Numbered from the stretch's first letter, positions 50,582 through 60,144 are shown. The stretch: 64,000 bases of DNA from Candidatus Nitrososphaera evergladensis SR1 (GCF_000730285.1 NZ_CP007174.1:1054001-1118000); one strand, 5' to 3'. A program made the numbers and translations. Notes: generated by a model from the letters alone, not told the origin.

Positions 50582-51055
50582 ATGAAACTTTGCGCACTAG
50601 ACAGGGAGATACTGAAAATAATTCTTGCGCCGCACAACGGCAAAATTATCAGCTCAAAGGAAATAGCCAAAAGGCTTTCGGTTCCAGCCACGACCGTTCA
50701 GAGACATCGAAGAAAACTAGAAGATGAGGAAATACTGACAGCCTCCTACTGTTTAAACCTAAAGAGGTTCGGCTTGCGGCATGTTGATTTTCTAGTTTCG
50801 ACACAAAACGGCAAGACAATGCTGGTGATAAAGAAACTGGAAAAAATGAAAGAAGTAGTATCTGTCACAAGGAGCATAGGCCAGCCGACAATCGACCTGC
50901 AAGTCGAAACAATTCTGATGGACAACGAGGAAATACTCAACATGCTTGAGACCATAAAGGGCATGGATGGCGTAAGGGACGCGATCTGGTCAGAATCCAT
51001 ACAGCGTGTCGTGCAAAAGGCCGCAGTTCCGTATCATCTGCTTGATTACGTCTAG
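50582..51055 (+). CDS. Lrp-like HTH regulator, copy 1
   Basis: 157 aa. HTH ALDREILKIILAPHNGKIIS then KRLSVPATTVQRHRRKLEDE; a C-terminal half with RFGLRHVDFLVSTQNGKTML and VVSVTRSIGQPTIDLQVETI reminiscent of an AsnC sensor. Closely similar to the gene at 51901-52368 (SVPATTVQR, RFG-R-VDFL, RSIGQ-TIDL). Leaderless start possible. Ligand and targets unknown. Confidence 0.8.
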   Translation: MKLCALDREILKIILAPHNGKIISSKEIAKRLSVPATTVQRHRRKLEDEEILTASYCLNLKRFGLRHVDFLVSTQNGKTMLVIKKLEKMKEVVSVTRSIGQPTIDLQVETILMDNEEILNMLETIKGMDGVRDAIWSESIQRVVQKAAVPYHLLDYV

Positions 51056-51101
51056 TCACATCTGTCACTCTGTGTGTATATATATGCTAAAAAATAATCA
51101 G

Positions 51102-51653
51102 TTATTTCTTCGTCGTCGTTGTTGTGACACGCTTGCTTGTCTTTTCGCGTTTGTTTTTTCCAAGTATCTTTGTCAACTTGGGGCTCGTAGACATTGCATA
51201 CACTTCTTCTGACCATACGACTCTTTCTACTCCATTCATTTGCTTTGTCCACGCTATCAAATCTAGCACTTCACGACTATCCTGAAACACAAAAAATCCC
51301 ACGATATCTGAATTCCCGATATGCGCTCCGACCGAGTAAATGCCGTCGCGTGCGAGAAGCTTGTCCACAGCATCTGAAACGTTCCCATCGTCCAGATAGA
51401 CGTGGAGAAATCCTTTCTTGACTCTGAGCCTTGAGTATCCTAATTCAAAAGTAGGCTTTAGCGCTCCATTCTGAATTAGCAGTCGGGCTCTTCTCTGGAT
51501 TGTGCTCAGCGGCCTTTCTAGAATCTGAGCGCTTTGCCTAGTTGTGTGACCTGATAGTAAGAGATCAATTAACTTTAGGTCAACCTCGTCTAGACGCAAT
51601 TCTGATTGCGTATTCACATTGATGCCTTCTTGGGGGTCGATGGGCTCAGACAA
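51102..51653 (-). CDS. Lrp-like HTH regulator, divergent copy 2
   Basis: 183 aa. HTH DEVDLKLIDLLLSGHTTRQS then QILERPLSTIQRRARLLIQN; sensor half LRVKKGFLHVYLDDGNVSDA and YSVGAHIGNSDIVGFFVFQD ending VERVVWSEEVYAMS, followed by a basic tail with six Thr. Same architecture as 50582 and 51901 but more diverged. The tail is low complexity. Confidence 0.75.
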   Translation of the reverse strand: MSEPIDPQEGINVNTQSELRLDEVDLKLIDLLLSGHTTRQSAQILERPLSTIQRRARLLIQNGALKPTFELGYSRLRVKKGFLHVYLDDGNVSDAVDKLLARDGIYSVGAHIGNSDIVGFFVFQDSREVLDLIAWTKQMNGVERVVWSEEVYAMSTSPKLTKILGKNKREKTSKRVTTTTTKK

Positions 51654-51900
51654 GGTTGTTTGCTTCCCCCATATCTTCCGTCATGTTATATTGAGCGATG
51701 ACGGATTATATGAATGGAAGTAATCTGCCAGCGTTACAAAAAACCATGTTTACAATCAAAGATGCATTTTTTGTCATTCTGCATCACGTGAAATGATGGT
51801 TTTGCTCTTGCTGCAGTTTTATGCATTTTGGAATTCTTTGTATGAAGAAAGCTGTCGTACCGTCTTGGACTTTTTCGGCTACGAGAAAGAAAATCTCTCT

Positions 51901-52368
51901 TCAGAGTTTATCGATTATGTGTAGGGGAACCGAGGGCTTTTTTCCAACCACCTGGACTATCTCGCTCCAAACTACATCTTTGATGCCTGGCATGGACTTC
52001 AATTGCTCCATGATCCGGAGAATGTCTGCATTTCCCTCAAGAATCGCCTGAACGTGCAGATCTATGGTTTGCTGGCCTATGCTCCTGCCAACATAAACAA
52101 CTTCGTCAAGTTTTGAAAGTTGTTTTGCAATCGCAATAGTCCTGCCCTTCTCGGTGGCAATAAGAAAATCTACCCTGTGCCAGCCAAACCTTTTCAAATC
52201 CAGCGAGTATGTTATGGTCAAAAGATCGTCTTCCAGCTTTCGCCGGCGCCTTTGTACAGTAGTTGCTGGAACGCCGAGTTTGTCTGCAATCGCTTTTGAG
52301 GATATTCTCCCATTTGGGGTAAGAAGGATCTTTAAAAGATCCTTGTCCAATTTTGAGAGCCGCTTCAC
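51901..52368 (-). CDS. Lrp-like HTH regulator, copy 3
   Basis: 155 aa from GTG 52368 (MKRLSKLDKDLLKILL), matching the start of copy 1; the frame beyond to 52422 is not conserved. HTH DKLGVPATTVQRRRRKLEDD; sensor RFGWHRVDFLIATEKGRTIA and YVGRSIGQQTIDLHVQAILE. The 250 bases between it and 51653 hold no gene, only AT-rich divergent/convergent spacer. Confidence 0.8.
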   Translation of the reverse strand: MKRLSKLDKDLLKILLTPNGRISSKAIADKLGVPATTVQRRRRKLEDDLLTITYSLDLKRFGWHRVDFLIATEKGRTIAIAKQLSKLDEVVYVGRSIGQQTIDLHVQAILEGNADILRIMEQLKSMPGIKDVVWSEIVQVVGKKPSVPLHIIDKL

Positions 52369-52422
52369 ACGCGTGATGATTATGAATCTAAATGCTATTA
52401 AATGTAATGCCGTTTGACTCAC

Positions 52423-52928
52423 TTTTTTCCATTAGAATGATCATTTTCGCTCGTTTCAGGCCGTGTCATGAGTTTTTATTCACAAATATCAATAATTGTG
52501 ATTTGTGCTACTCCAAAGGTAACTATTTATCTCAAAATACTAGAGAATGTGATTCAGAAAACAATACTATTGCAAGAATTGGGCATGGGGGCAGTAATAG
52601 ACTGGACCAAAACTTTGATGGTGCTCCAAGCGATATATACTCTTTATAATTATGGATTGTATTTTCGTGAACGGCCAGCAAAAAAGTAAGGGGGTGAAGT
52701 TTGCTTGGAATCAGGCACAATTTGCCATGGCGCGCTGCTGGCGCGCGCCAGACAAGTGCTAATGATGACGGCAACAACAAAATTTACGATGTTTCTGAAT
52801 GTGTCCTCTTGTTACCACTTGTCGATCATCAGCTCATGCCTTTTTCTTGCGTCAGTATATCCGAAATGTGCAAAAAGCACCAGTGCGAGATAGTTTAAAT
52901 CCGATCTCCGGGATATGGTGGCTGCAGC
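52423..52928. other. gene-poor interval before the NHL gene
   Basis: About 500 AT-rich bases. One frame, 52468-52689 (73 aa, MSFYSQISIIVICATPKVTI start, two hydrophobic stretches), could be a small membrane protein but has no supporting motif. GATAGTTTAAATCC at about 52889 fits the promoter of the 52929 gene, and an inverted GCGCGC-rich stretch lies at 52731-52749. Confidence 0.35.
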
Positions 52929-54452
52929 ATGTTTCGCAGGATGGCCGGAAACGTCACTAATAGTATGACCAAGGCGCAAGAATTCCCAGAAGGGTTTGCA
53001 TGGCTCAATACAGAAAAGCCGCTTTCCATGGCAAGCCTGAAGGGCCATGTCGTTGTGCTCGATTTCTGGACGTACTGCTGCATAAACTGTATGCACACGC
53101 TTCCCACGCTTGACTGGCTTGAGAAAAAATACCGCGGCCAGCCTGTCGTGTTTATCGGCGTTCATTCTGCAAAATTCTCAAACGAGCAGCAGGCACAAAA
53201 CGTGCAGGAGGCAATAGGCCGCTACGAGATTGGCCACCCTGTTGTTGTCGACCAGGAAATGAAGATCTGGCGCTCGTACAATGTTAGCGCGTGGCCGACG
53301 ATTGTCATCATCGATCCAAAAGGCAACGTCGTGTACCAGCAGGCCGGCGAGGGCCAGCGCGATGAGCTTGACGACGTGATTGGCGTTCTGCTGGAGCGTC
53401 ATCGCGCCGCAGGGACGCTTGCACAAGAGCCAATCTCAATAGAGCATCCAAGGCGAGCACAAGGGCGCGTCCTGTCATATCCCGGCAAGCTTGCATTTTC
53501 GCCGGACGGCCGGATGCTTGCGATAAGCGATTCAAACCACAACCGCGTGCTTGTCGCAGACGCGCAAAGCGGCAAGATAATCCACAAGGTGGGAGGGACG
53601 GTGCGGGACCTTCGCGACGGCAGTTTTGAAGAGGCGCGCTTTTTCCGCCCGCAGGGGCTTGCGTGGGCCAAAGAAGACAGAATATTCGTTGCAGACACTG
53701 AGAACCACGCACTCCGGGAAATCGACATATCTGCAAAAACAGTCAGGACGCTTGCCGGCAACGGCAGGCAGGGCGCGTGGATTTCCGGCGCGCAGGACGG
53801 CAAGGTGACGCAGTTGAGCTCGCCATGGGACCTGGCATACTCTGACGGGTTTTTGTTCATCGCAATGGCCGGCCTGCACCAGATATGGGCCTACCATATC
53901 GAGTCGGGCAAGATAGGTCCGTTTGCCGGCAGCGGCTATGAAAACATTGTCGACGGCACTTTTTCAGAGGCCCAGTTTGCGCAGCCTAGTGGCCTTTCCA
54001 TCTATGACAGCAACTTTTTGCTGGTCGCAGACAGCGAAGTGTCTGCGGTGCGACTGCTCAATCTTTCCAAAAAGACAGTGCAGACCGTGGTAGGAGAAGG
54101 GCTCTTTGAGTTTGGCTTTAAAGACGGCGCGCTTGCCGATGCAAGGCTGCAGCACCCGCTTGGCGTGCACTGCGCCGGCAACAAGATCTATGTCGCAGAC
54201 ACGTACAACCACGCGGTACGCCTGATAGACCTTGACACGCAGCAGGTGTCAACTGTGGTGGGCAAGGCTGCAGGGGAAAAAACCATGTGCAAAATAGACG
54301 ACCCTGCGTGCGACACACTTGGACTTTTCGAGCCTTCCGACGTCAAGCAGCAGGGAAACACGCTGTACATAGCCGACACCAACAACCACCTTGTCAGGAT
54401 GTTTGACCTTGACAAGATGGTGCTAAAGACGCTTGCCATAAAAGAAACCTAA
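52929..54452 (+). CDS. thioredoxin-like/NHL-repeat protein (NHLRC2-like)
   Basis: 507 aa. N-terminal thioredoxin fold (about 25-160) with FWTYCCINCMHTLP (Cys51-Ile-Asn-Cys54) in place of CGPC, cis-Pro in VSAWPTIVII. Then about five NHL repeats (180-500) forming a beta-propeller, each with a pattern like F..PQGLAWAKEDRIFVADTENHALREID. This fusion is the NHLRC2 design shared with bacteria and animals, probably redox-linked, function not established. A later Met (52965) is an alternative start. Confidence 0.88.
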   Translation: MFRRMAGNVTNSMTKAQEFPEGFAWLNTEKPLSMASLKGHVVVLDFWTYCCINCMHTLPTLDWLEKKYRGQPVVFIGVHSAKFSNEQQAQNVQEAIGRYEIGHPVVVDQEMKIWRSYNVSAWPTIVIIDPKGNVVYQQAGEGQRDELDDVIGVLLERHRAAGTLAQEPISIEHPRRAQGRVLSYPGKLAFSPDGRMLAISDSNHNRVLVADAQSGKIIHKVGGTVRDLRDGSFEEARFFRPQGLAWAKEDRIFVADTENHALREIDISAKTVRTLAGNGRQGAWISGAQDGKVTQLSSPWDLAYSDGFLFIAMAGLHQIWAYHIESGKIGPFAGSGYENIVDGTFSEAQFAQPSGLSIYDSNFLLVADSEVSAVRLLNLSKKTVQTVVGEGLFEFGFKDGALADARLQHPLGVHCAGNKIYVADTYNHAVRLIDLDTQQVSTVVGKAAGEKTMCKIDDPACDTLGLFEPSDVKQQGNTLYIADTNNHLVRMFDLDKMVLKTLAIKET

Positions 54453-54495
54453 CAGGAAACCTTTTTCTGCACTGCGCACACAGCTAGACTCTGAG

Positions 54496-55128
54496 ATGTC
54501 ATCTTCGTACCCATCCGACGTGTTTTCCCGGCTGTACGCCGGCGAGGAAAGCGACAAGCTGTACCCAAAGGAAGAGGCGGCCGAGCAGGCGCCGGAAGGC
54601 GTCGAGGACGTGCTCCAGACCAACATATTCAACGTGATGCTGAACCGCAGGTCGCAGCGCAAGTTCGAGGACAGGCCGGTGGAGGACTCGAAGATGGAGA
54701 TGATATTTGCAGCTGCTGACACTGCGCCCACAGCCGGCGGGTTCCAGGGGTTTGAGATATTCAACGTCAAAAAAGCCGACGTAAAGGCAAAGCTGGTCGA
54801 GGCTGCAAACAAGCAGCCGTACGTGAACGCGCCAGAAGTGCTTGTTTTCTGCATGAACCCGCAGCGGGTGAAACTGAACTTTCCGCCAGAAATCATCCGC
54901 AAGTTTTCAGTGCAGGACGCCACGCTTGCCGCCGCTTACGCGCAGCTGGCAGCGCACGCGCTTGGCCTGAGCACCGTCTGGATAGGCATGATAGATGAAA
55001 AGAAGGTCATGTCCGCGCTTGGCACCGACCTCGTCCCGTCATCGATACTGTGCATAGGCTACCCGCAAAAGATGCTGCAGCCAAAGCCAAAGCGCAACCT
55101 GGTGGAGCTCATACACACGGTTCAGTAG
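54496..55128 (+). CDS. nitroreductase-family flavoprotein
   Basis: 210 aa. FMN-binding arginines in NRRSQRKFEDRPVEDSKMEM (about 51), AADTAPTAGGFQGFEIF (about 74), and VQDATLAAAYAQLAAHALGL then STVWIGMID (about 137). It differs from the 44667 protein by an acidic N-terminal extension of 45 residues. It follows the NHL gene by 44 bases on the same strand and may be co-transcribed. NAD(P)H-dependent reductase, substrate unknown. Confidence 0.88.
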   Translation: MSSSYPSDVFSRLYAGEESDKLYPKEEAAEQAPEGVEDVLQTNIFNVMLNRRSQRKFEDRPVEDSKMEMIFAAADTAPTAGGFQGFEIFNVKKADVKAKLVEAANKQPYVNAPEVLVFCMNPQRVKLNFPPEIIRKFSVQDATLAAAYAQLAAHALGLSTVWIGMIDEKKVMSALGTDLVPSSILCIGYPQKMLQPKPKRNLVELIHTVQ

Positions 55129-55865
55129 CCGGCGTCCATCATGAACGCCAGCGTCTCTTCCCTCCTGACGATGCTGGTCTTGTCTGAGCGCTTGACCTTC
55201 GTGTTGGCCCGAACGTTGACGATGTCTTTTCCAAAGGCCATGTCGAGCCGGACGTCGACCCCTCCGGGCACCCACGTGTCATCCTGCGCGTGGTCCAGCA
55301 CGATGCCGTCCATGGGCACTATTACCTTGCTTATCTTGATCACGTTGTCGATGCCGTTGCTTATTCTGATCCTTATGAGGGCTTCTGTGTACTTTTCCAC
55401 GGAGATGCCTTCCTCCGTCGTGCTCGTCTCTGACTCGGCGAGGCGGCAGACGGTGCCGGCTTCAGGCGAGCCGTACAGCGCGTACCTCTGGGGCGAAAGC
55501 GAGAACGCGTCTATCAATAGCTCTTCGTCTTCCGACTGGCGGTACACGCCTATCTCTATGGGTATCTTGGCGTACACGACTGCGTCGCTCCTCTGGTCCA
55601 TGATGATTGGCGACTTGAACTTGATGTACACGTTCTTGGCCACGCGCTTTGGGGTAAGAAGCGGGGCTATTGGAAATATGCCCACTACGATGCCTCCGTC
55701 CTTGTCGGAGATTATGGTGGTCTCCGCGGCAAGGGCGCCGGCGGAATAGCGCTTGTACGAGTACGCGCCGGCGGCCTCTCCGACGACTATTTTCTGGTCG
55801 CAAAACGTTATTTCAAGCGGCTCTGACCCCGCCTGGACCTTGTGGCGCCCAAACAGTTCCTGCAA
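55122..55865 (-). CDS. DUF432 family protein
   Basis: 247 aa: the archaeal DUF432 pattern with GIVVGIFPIAPLLTPKRVAK, VYIKFKSPIIMDQRSDAVVY and a central EIGVYRQSEDEELLIDAFSL. No signal or membrane segment is obvious, so cytosolic and beta-rich. DUF432 genes often sit by MscS-type channels; a MscS gene lies 1.2 kb away across corA. The role is unknown. Overlaps the preceding gene by seven bases. Confidence 0.8.
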   Translation of the reverse strand: MQELFGRHKVQAGSEPLEITFCDQKIVVGEAAGAYSYKRYSAGALAAETTIISDKDGGIVVGIFPIAPLLTPKRVAKNVYIKFKSPIIMDQRSDAVVYAKIPIEIGVYRQSEDEELLIDAFSLSPQRYALYGSPEAGTVCRLAESETSTTEEGISVEKYTEALIRIRISNGIDNVIKISKVIVPMDGIVLDHAQDDTWVPGGVDVRLDMAFGKDIVNVRANTKVKRSDKTSIVRREETLAFMMDAGY

Positions 55866-56064
55866 ACACCTGTGACATCGGAACCTATGATTTGTAAATG
55901 TTTTCCACCCGGAAAAATATGCGCCACTAACAGGTAGAGTGCACAGCTACTGCAGTCACGGGCATTATTATCGTCATCATTGTTATTTTGCGTCTCTGCG
56001 TGTGTGTGTTTGCGGCAGCGATACACAGTAAAATAGCTCTTTTCAATAGTGATAATGACTGGAC

Positions 56065-57000
56065 ATGCTCAGGCAGGTGGAAAACGAGGGCTTTTTGTGG
56101 GTGGACATTTCTGCGCCCACACGCAACGACATGCGCGAGCTTGGCCGGCGCTTTTCGTTCCACGAGCTGAACCTGGCAGACTGCCTCTCCAAGATCCAGA
56201 TACCGAAAATCGACCGCTACAAAAACCACGTCTTTGTCATACTGCACTTTCCAGCCATGACAGAAGAGCGCGTGCCAAAGCCAAGCCAGTTTGCGGCGTT
56301 CCTTGGCTCAGGCTACCTCGTGACTGTGCACCAGGAAGACCTAAAGACGGTGGCAGACACGTTTGACGCGTGCCAGCGAAGTCAAGAAGTGCGCAAAGAG
56401 CTGATGGGCAGGTCTGCCGGCTACCTGTACCACAGCCTGGTCGACGCGCTGGTGGACGAGCTTTTGAACAATGTGCGCAAGATAATGGGCAACATGGAAG
56501 ACATTGAAGACGCCGTATTTGACGAGCGGGTGGCAGTGGCCCGGGAGATCTCGTACCTGCGCAGAGAAGTCACGTCGCTTAGGCGCATAGCGATTCCCAT
56601 GAGGCGGACGCTTGCAGAGCTTGTGGCAAAAGACATCCAGCGTTTTTCAGAAGAAGACCTCACCCTGTACTATGACGACGTGCAGGACCACATCGACAAG
56701 GTGATAGAGACGCTCGAAGAGTCCAAGGACACCATAGAGATATTCAAGGACACAGACTTTATGCACAGCAGCGACAGGTCCAACAAGATACTTGCTGTGC
56801 TCACGATAATATTCACGCTTTCAATGCCGGCGTCCATACTGGGCTCGTTCTACGGGATGAACGTGCCGATACCTGGCGGCATAGAGGGCGGGCCGTGGAC
56901 GTTCCTTGGGTCGTACACGAGTTTTGCGATAATCGTCCTTGCGTCAAGCACTTCTGCAGCGGCGATGATAGTGTACTTCCGCCGGATTAGGTGGATCTAA
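56065..57000 (+). CDS. corA: CorA-type magnesium/cobalt transporter
   Basis: 311 aa. Long cytosolic alpha/beta part (1-240) with an extended helix (DIEDAVFDERVAVAREISYL), then two C-terminal membrane helices; the first ends in the selectivity motif YGMNVPIPG (about residue 273). Forms a pentameric Mg2+ channel. The start at ATG 56065 follows a divergent promoter region of about 200 bases shared with DUF432. Confidence 0.92.
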   Translation: MLRQVENEGFLWVDISAPTRNDMRELGRRFSFHELNLADCLSKIQIPKIDRYKNHVFVILHFPAMTEERVPKPSQFAAFLGSGYLVTVHQEDLKTVADTFDACQRSQEVRKELMGRSAGYLYHSLVDALVDELLNNVRKIMGNMEDIEDAVFDERVAVAREISYLRREVTSLRRIAIPMRRTLAELVAKDIQRFSEEDLTLYYDDVQDHIDKVIETLEESKDTIEIFKDTDFMHSSDRSNKILAVLTIIFTLSMPASILGSFYGMNVPIPGGIEGGPWTFLGSYTSFAIIVLASSTSAAAMIVYFRRIRWI

Positions 57001-57038
57001 AGAAAGAAAACACATATACATATAGAAGAAAGGCTAAT

Positions 57039-58031
57039 GTGAAAACTGTCTTGGCGGCAGAAGAAGGAGCTCTGTCCAGTGGTAATAGTTCGGCGACATC
57101 TGTCTTTGGGCTTCCAAGCACCATCGACCTGTTTGGGGTCCAGGTGACGCCATTTTCGATAATCCTTACGCTTGCCATCATCGTGGCCGGCTTTGCCATA
57201 GCGCACGCAGTCAGGCTTGTCACGCTAAAGTACCTTGGCACGCGCCTTCCGCCCGACGCAAGGAAGGCGACCGGCAGGACGATGTACTACGGCATAATAG
57301 CGATAGCGCTCCTCTCGGCGCTTGGCGTCTCGGGGCTTGACCTCTCCGGCCTGTTCCTTGCAGGCGGGTTTGCCGGAATCGTGATAGGCTTTGCCACGCA
57401 GTCGCTGTTCTCGAACCTGATATCCGGCATATTTCTGCACATCGACAAGCCGATGAAGATAGGCGATCCTGTCCTCATAACGGGCAAGCTTCCAGATGTC
57501 ACCGGCGTGGTGGTGGAGATAACCGCGCTCTCTTCGCGCCTGCGCATGTTTGACGGGACGCTCGTGCGCCTGCCAAACAGCGACGTCTTTTTGTCAGAGA
57601 TACGCAACCTTTCCACAGTCGTCGCGCGCAGGATCGAGTTTGTGGTAGGGGTCTCGTACGACTCGGACACGCAAAAGGTGATGGAAATCATCAGGCAGAG
57701 CCTGAAGAACACGCCACTGGTGCTTGTCGAGCCGGAGCCGGACGTGTATGTAAACGACCTTGGCGCATCGGCCGTCAACATCAACGTCTGGTGCTGGGTG
57801 CCCTTTGTCGTGTGGTTTGACATGAAAAAGCAGCTTGTCGAGCAGATAAAGAGGGAGCTTGACTCAAAGGGAATAGAGATACCCTTCCCGCAGCAGGTCG
57901 TTTATGTTAGGGAGGAGGGAAGGAGGAGGAAAAAGGCCCCGTGGAGAGACGTGCCAAGCAACACCGCGCAGCCCGGCCCCGGCTCTAGCGCCGGAGTAAA
58001 CTTGGAAGAAGCAGTCGACAAGAACGACTAG
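57039..58031 (+). CDS. mscS: MscS-family mechanosensitive channel
   Basis: 330 aa from GTG 57039, chosen because CACATATACATATAG (57011-57024) is a good TATA box; ATG 56991 gives a 16-residue extension overlapping corA. About three membrane helices (SIILTLAIIVAGFAIAHAVR; MYYGIIAIALLSALGVSGL; FAGIVIGFATQSLFSNLISG), the last being the Gly/Ala pore helix, then the cytosolic beta domain (MKIGDPVLITGKLPDVTGVV). It relieves osmotic shock. The C-terminal tail is Pro/Gly-rich. Confidence 0.9.
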   Translation: MKTVLAAEEGALSSGNSSATSVFGLPSTIDLFGVQVTPFSIILTLAIIVAGFAIAHAVRLVTLKYLGTRLPPDARKATGRTMYYGIIAIALLSALGVSGLDLSGLFLAGGFAGIVIGFATQSLFSNLISGIFLHIDKPMKIGDPVLITGKLPDVTGVVVEITALSSRLRMFDGTLVRLPNSDVFLSEIRNLSTVVARRIEFVVGVSYDSDTQKVMEIIRQSLKNTPLVLVEPEPDVYVNDLGASAVNINVWCWVPFVVWFDMKKQLVEQIKRELDSKGIEIPFPQQVVYVREEGRRRKKAPWRDVPSNTAQPGPGSSAGVNLEEAVDKND

Positions 58032-58084
58032 CGCAGCAATGGATACAAGCGCGGCCTGCAAACATAGTAGGGCATACAATAACA

Positions 58085-59275
58085 TTGGTTGAAGAAGGAG
58101 AAAAAGAAAAGGCAGGCCGCAAAAACGTCTATGCCCTTGGCTTTGTCAGCTTTTTCACCGACGTCTCGTCGGAGATGGTCTTTGCGCTGCTCCCGCTGTT
58201 CCTCACGGGGCCGCTTGGGGCGTCGCGCACCCTTTTGGGCCTCATAGAGGGCGTGGGCGAGATGCTCGGCTACACCGTCAGGATGGGCTCAGGCGTGCTC
58301 TCTGACAGGGCGCAAAGGCGCAAGCCCCTCGTGACACTGGGCTACTCGCTTTCGGCTGCAAGCAAGCCCTTCTTTGGCGCGGCCGCAGGCTGGGCAGACG
58401 CTTTTGCAGTGCGCTCGCTTGACAGGATAGGCAAGGGCGTCCGCACCGCGCCCCGGGACGCGCTGATAAGCGAATCGGCGCCGGAGGCCAAGGTCGGCAG
58501 GGCGTTTGGGATCCACCGCTCGATGGACCAGGCCGGCGCAATAGTCGGGCCTGCGCTGGCGTTTGCGCTGTTTCCGTACATCGGGTTTCAGGGCGTGTTT
58601 TACGCGTCAATTCTGCCCGGCGCGCTTGCCATAGCGGTGCTTGTGCTGTTTGTCAAGGAGCGCCTTGCACCCTTGCCATCTTCTTCAAAAGCCCAGTCAG
58701 TGTCTGCAAACGTCAGGGCGGTCCTTTCGCAAAAGAGGTTTGTCGCCCTGCTTGCCATAATGGCCGTCTTTGGCGTCGGCGCATTCAACTTTTCGTTCGT
58801 GCTTGTCCGCGCGTCGGACCTTGGCGTTCCAGAAAGCGCAGTGGCGCTTGTCTACCTTGCGATAAACGCGGCCCACACCGCAGTCGGGTATCCCGCCGGC
58901 GCGCTTGCAGACAGGGCGGGCAAGGAAAAGATGCTCGTACTTGCGTACGGCATGTTTGCGGCAAGCGCGTTTTTGATGCTTGCAAGTGCAAACGTAACGC
59001 AGGCGTACATGCTGGCTATAGTGTACGGGGCCTACGTCGGGATTGCAGAAACCGTCCAGCGCGCAGTGGTCCCCCGGTACGTGGTATCAAGCGAGCACCG
59101 CGGAACTGCCTACGGGCTCTACAACCTGGTGGCAGGCTTTTCCTTCCTTGCCGCAAACGTCGTCTTTGGGTTCCTGCTCGACTCGTCGGGGATTGCAGCA
59201 GCTGCGACCTACAGCATCATCACGTCTGCACTTGCCGCGGCCGCCATGATGGCGTTTATTATCATCAAAAAGTAA
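58085..59275 (+). CDS. major facilitator superfamily transporter
   Basis: 396 aa, 11-12 predicted membrane helices from TTG. Opening NVYALGFVSFFTDVSSEMVF, an MFS loop GLIEGVGEMLGYTVRMGSGV and SDRAQRRKPLV (cytoplasmic 2-3 loop), the second-half loop PAGALADRAGKEKMLVLAYG. It resembles small-molecule/drug exporters of the archaeal SP/YfkL type. Substrate unknown. Same strand as mscS, 53 bases on. Confidence 0.88.
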   Translation: MVEEGEKEKAGRKNVYALGFVSFFTDVSSEMVFALLPLFLTGPLGASRTLLGLIEGVGEMLGYTVRMGSGVLSDRAQRRKPLVTLGYSLSAASKPFFGAAAGWADAFAVRSLDRIGKGVRTAPRDALISESAPEAKVGRAFGIHRSMDQAGAIVGPALAFALFPYIGFQGVFYASILPGALAIAVLVLFVKERLAPLPSSSKAQSVSANVRAVLSQKRFVALLAIMAVFGVGAFNFSFVLVRASDLGVPESAVALVYLAINAAHTAVGYPAGALADRAGKEKMLVLAYGMFAASAFLMLASANVTQAYMLAIVYGAYVGIAETVQRAVVPRYVVSSEHRGTAYGLYNLVAGFSFLAANVVFGFLLDSSGIAAAATYSIITSALAAAAMMAFIIIKK

Positions 59276-59277
59276 AG

Positions 59278-60144
59278 TTACTTGGCCTTTTTCAGCGCCT
59301 TTGCCACGTTTGCAAGCTCGCCTGCCACTTTGTCGGCGTCTGCCTTTGGTATCTTTCCAGTCTCAAACATTGCCTCGCGCCTTATCGCCTTTTTGGCGCT
59401 AGTCTTTATCAGCTCGATGTCAAAATACGTGCAGGCGCCTTCCTCGCCCTGCATCAGCCTGTTATAGTCTATTGGCACGGCCGATGTCTGGTACAATTCT
59501 ATCATCAAGTCGTTGAGCTCTGCAAACAGCGCGTTCTTTCTCTCGCCCATCTTTTGGAACTCGGCCTGGCCTTTCACCGACGCTGCCTTTTTGTCAAGCT
59601 CCTCTGCCAGCTTTTCGTCCTCAAACATTTTGCTAAACAAGCCTTCAAAGTCCATCCCTGCCATGCCGCGCCTTTCAAGCTCTTGCGCAAGGGCCTTGTC
59701 CGCGCTTTCCCTGATGCCTCCGTACAGCGCGGTCGCGTCGTCGGCTATCTTGGCAAGCTCTTTTTGGATCTCTATCACGCGCCTGTCAGCCTTGTAGTAC
59801 GGAAGCGCATGGAACTGGATTCCAAAGTAGCCAGAGATGTAATACTTGTTGCCAACGTCCTTGTTGAACTGGCAGAACAGCCTGTGCAGGTCTTCGGTGA
59901 CTGACTTTGAAATGCCGCCTGCAAGCCAGCCTTCCATCTTGTTTGTCAGCCTCTGGTAGAACGTCTGCACGTTTTGCGGATCAAAAGTGTCTGTCTGCGT
60001 GACGGTGCCGTCGCCAAGCATTGCGTGCGACTTTTGCATGGAAATTGCAGGCTTGACTGCCTCAAGGAACTCTGCCTGGATGTTCTCAAATGCAGCATTT
60101 ACTTCTTTGCTGAAATAATCCGTGCCCTTGAGCGGAAGCCTCAT
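59278..60144 (-). CDS. hypothetical helical protein
   Basis: 288 aa, all-helical with several long segments (EDEKLAEELDKKAASVKGQA; IRESADKALAQELERRG). No signal peptide. Not recognised, but codon use is core-like and the frame is long, so it is real. Start ATG 60144 (MRLPLKGTDYFSKEV). Convergent with MFS, divergent from the cyclase. Confidence 0.75.
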   Translation of the reverse strand: MRLPLKGTDYFSKEVNAAFENIQAEFLEAVKPAISMQKSHAMLGDGTVTQTDTFDPQNVQTFYQRLTNKMEGWLAGGISKSVTEDLHRLFCQFNKDVGNKYYISGYFGIQFHALPYYKADRRVIEIQKELAKIADDATALYGGIRESADKALAQELERRGMAGMDFEGLFSKMFEDEKLAEELDKKAASVKGQAEFQKMGERKNALFAELNDLMIELYQTSAVPIDYNRLMQGEEGACTYFDIELIKTSAKKAIRREAMFETGKIPKADADKVAGELANVAKALKKAK

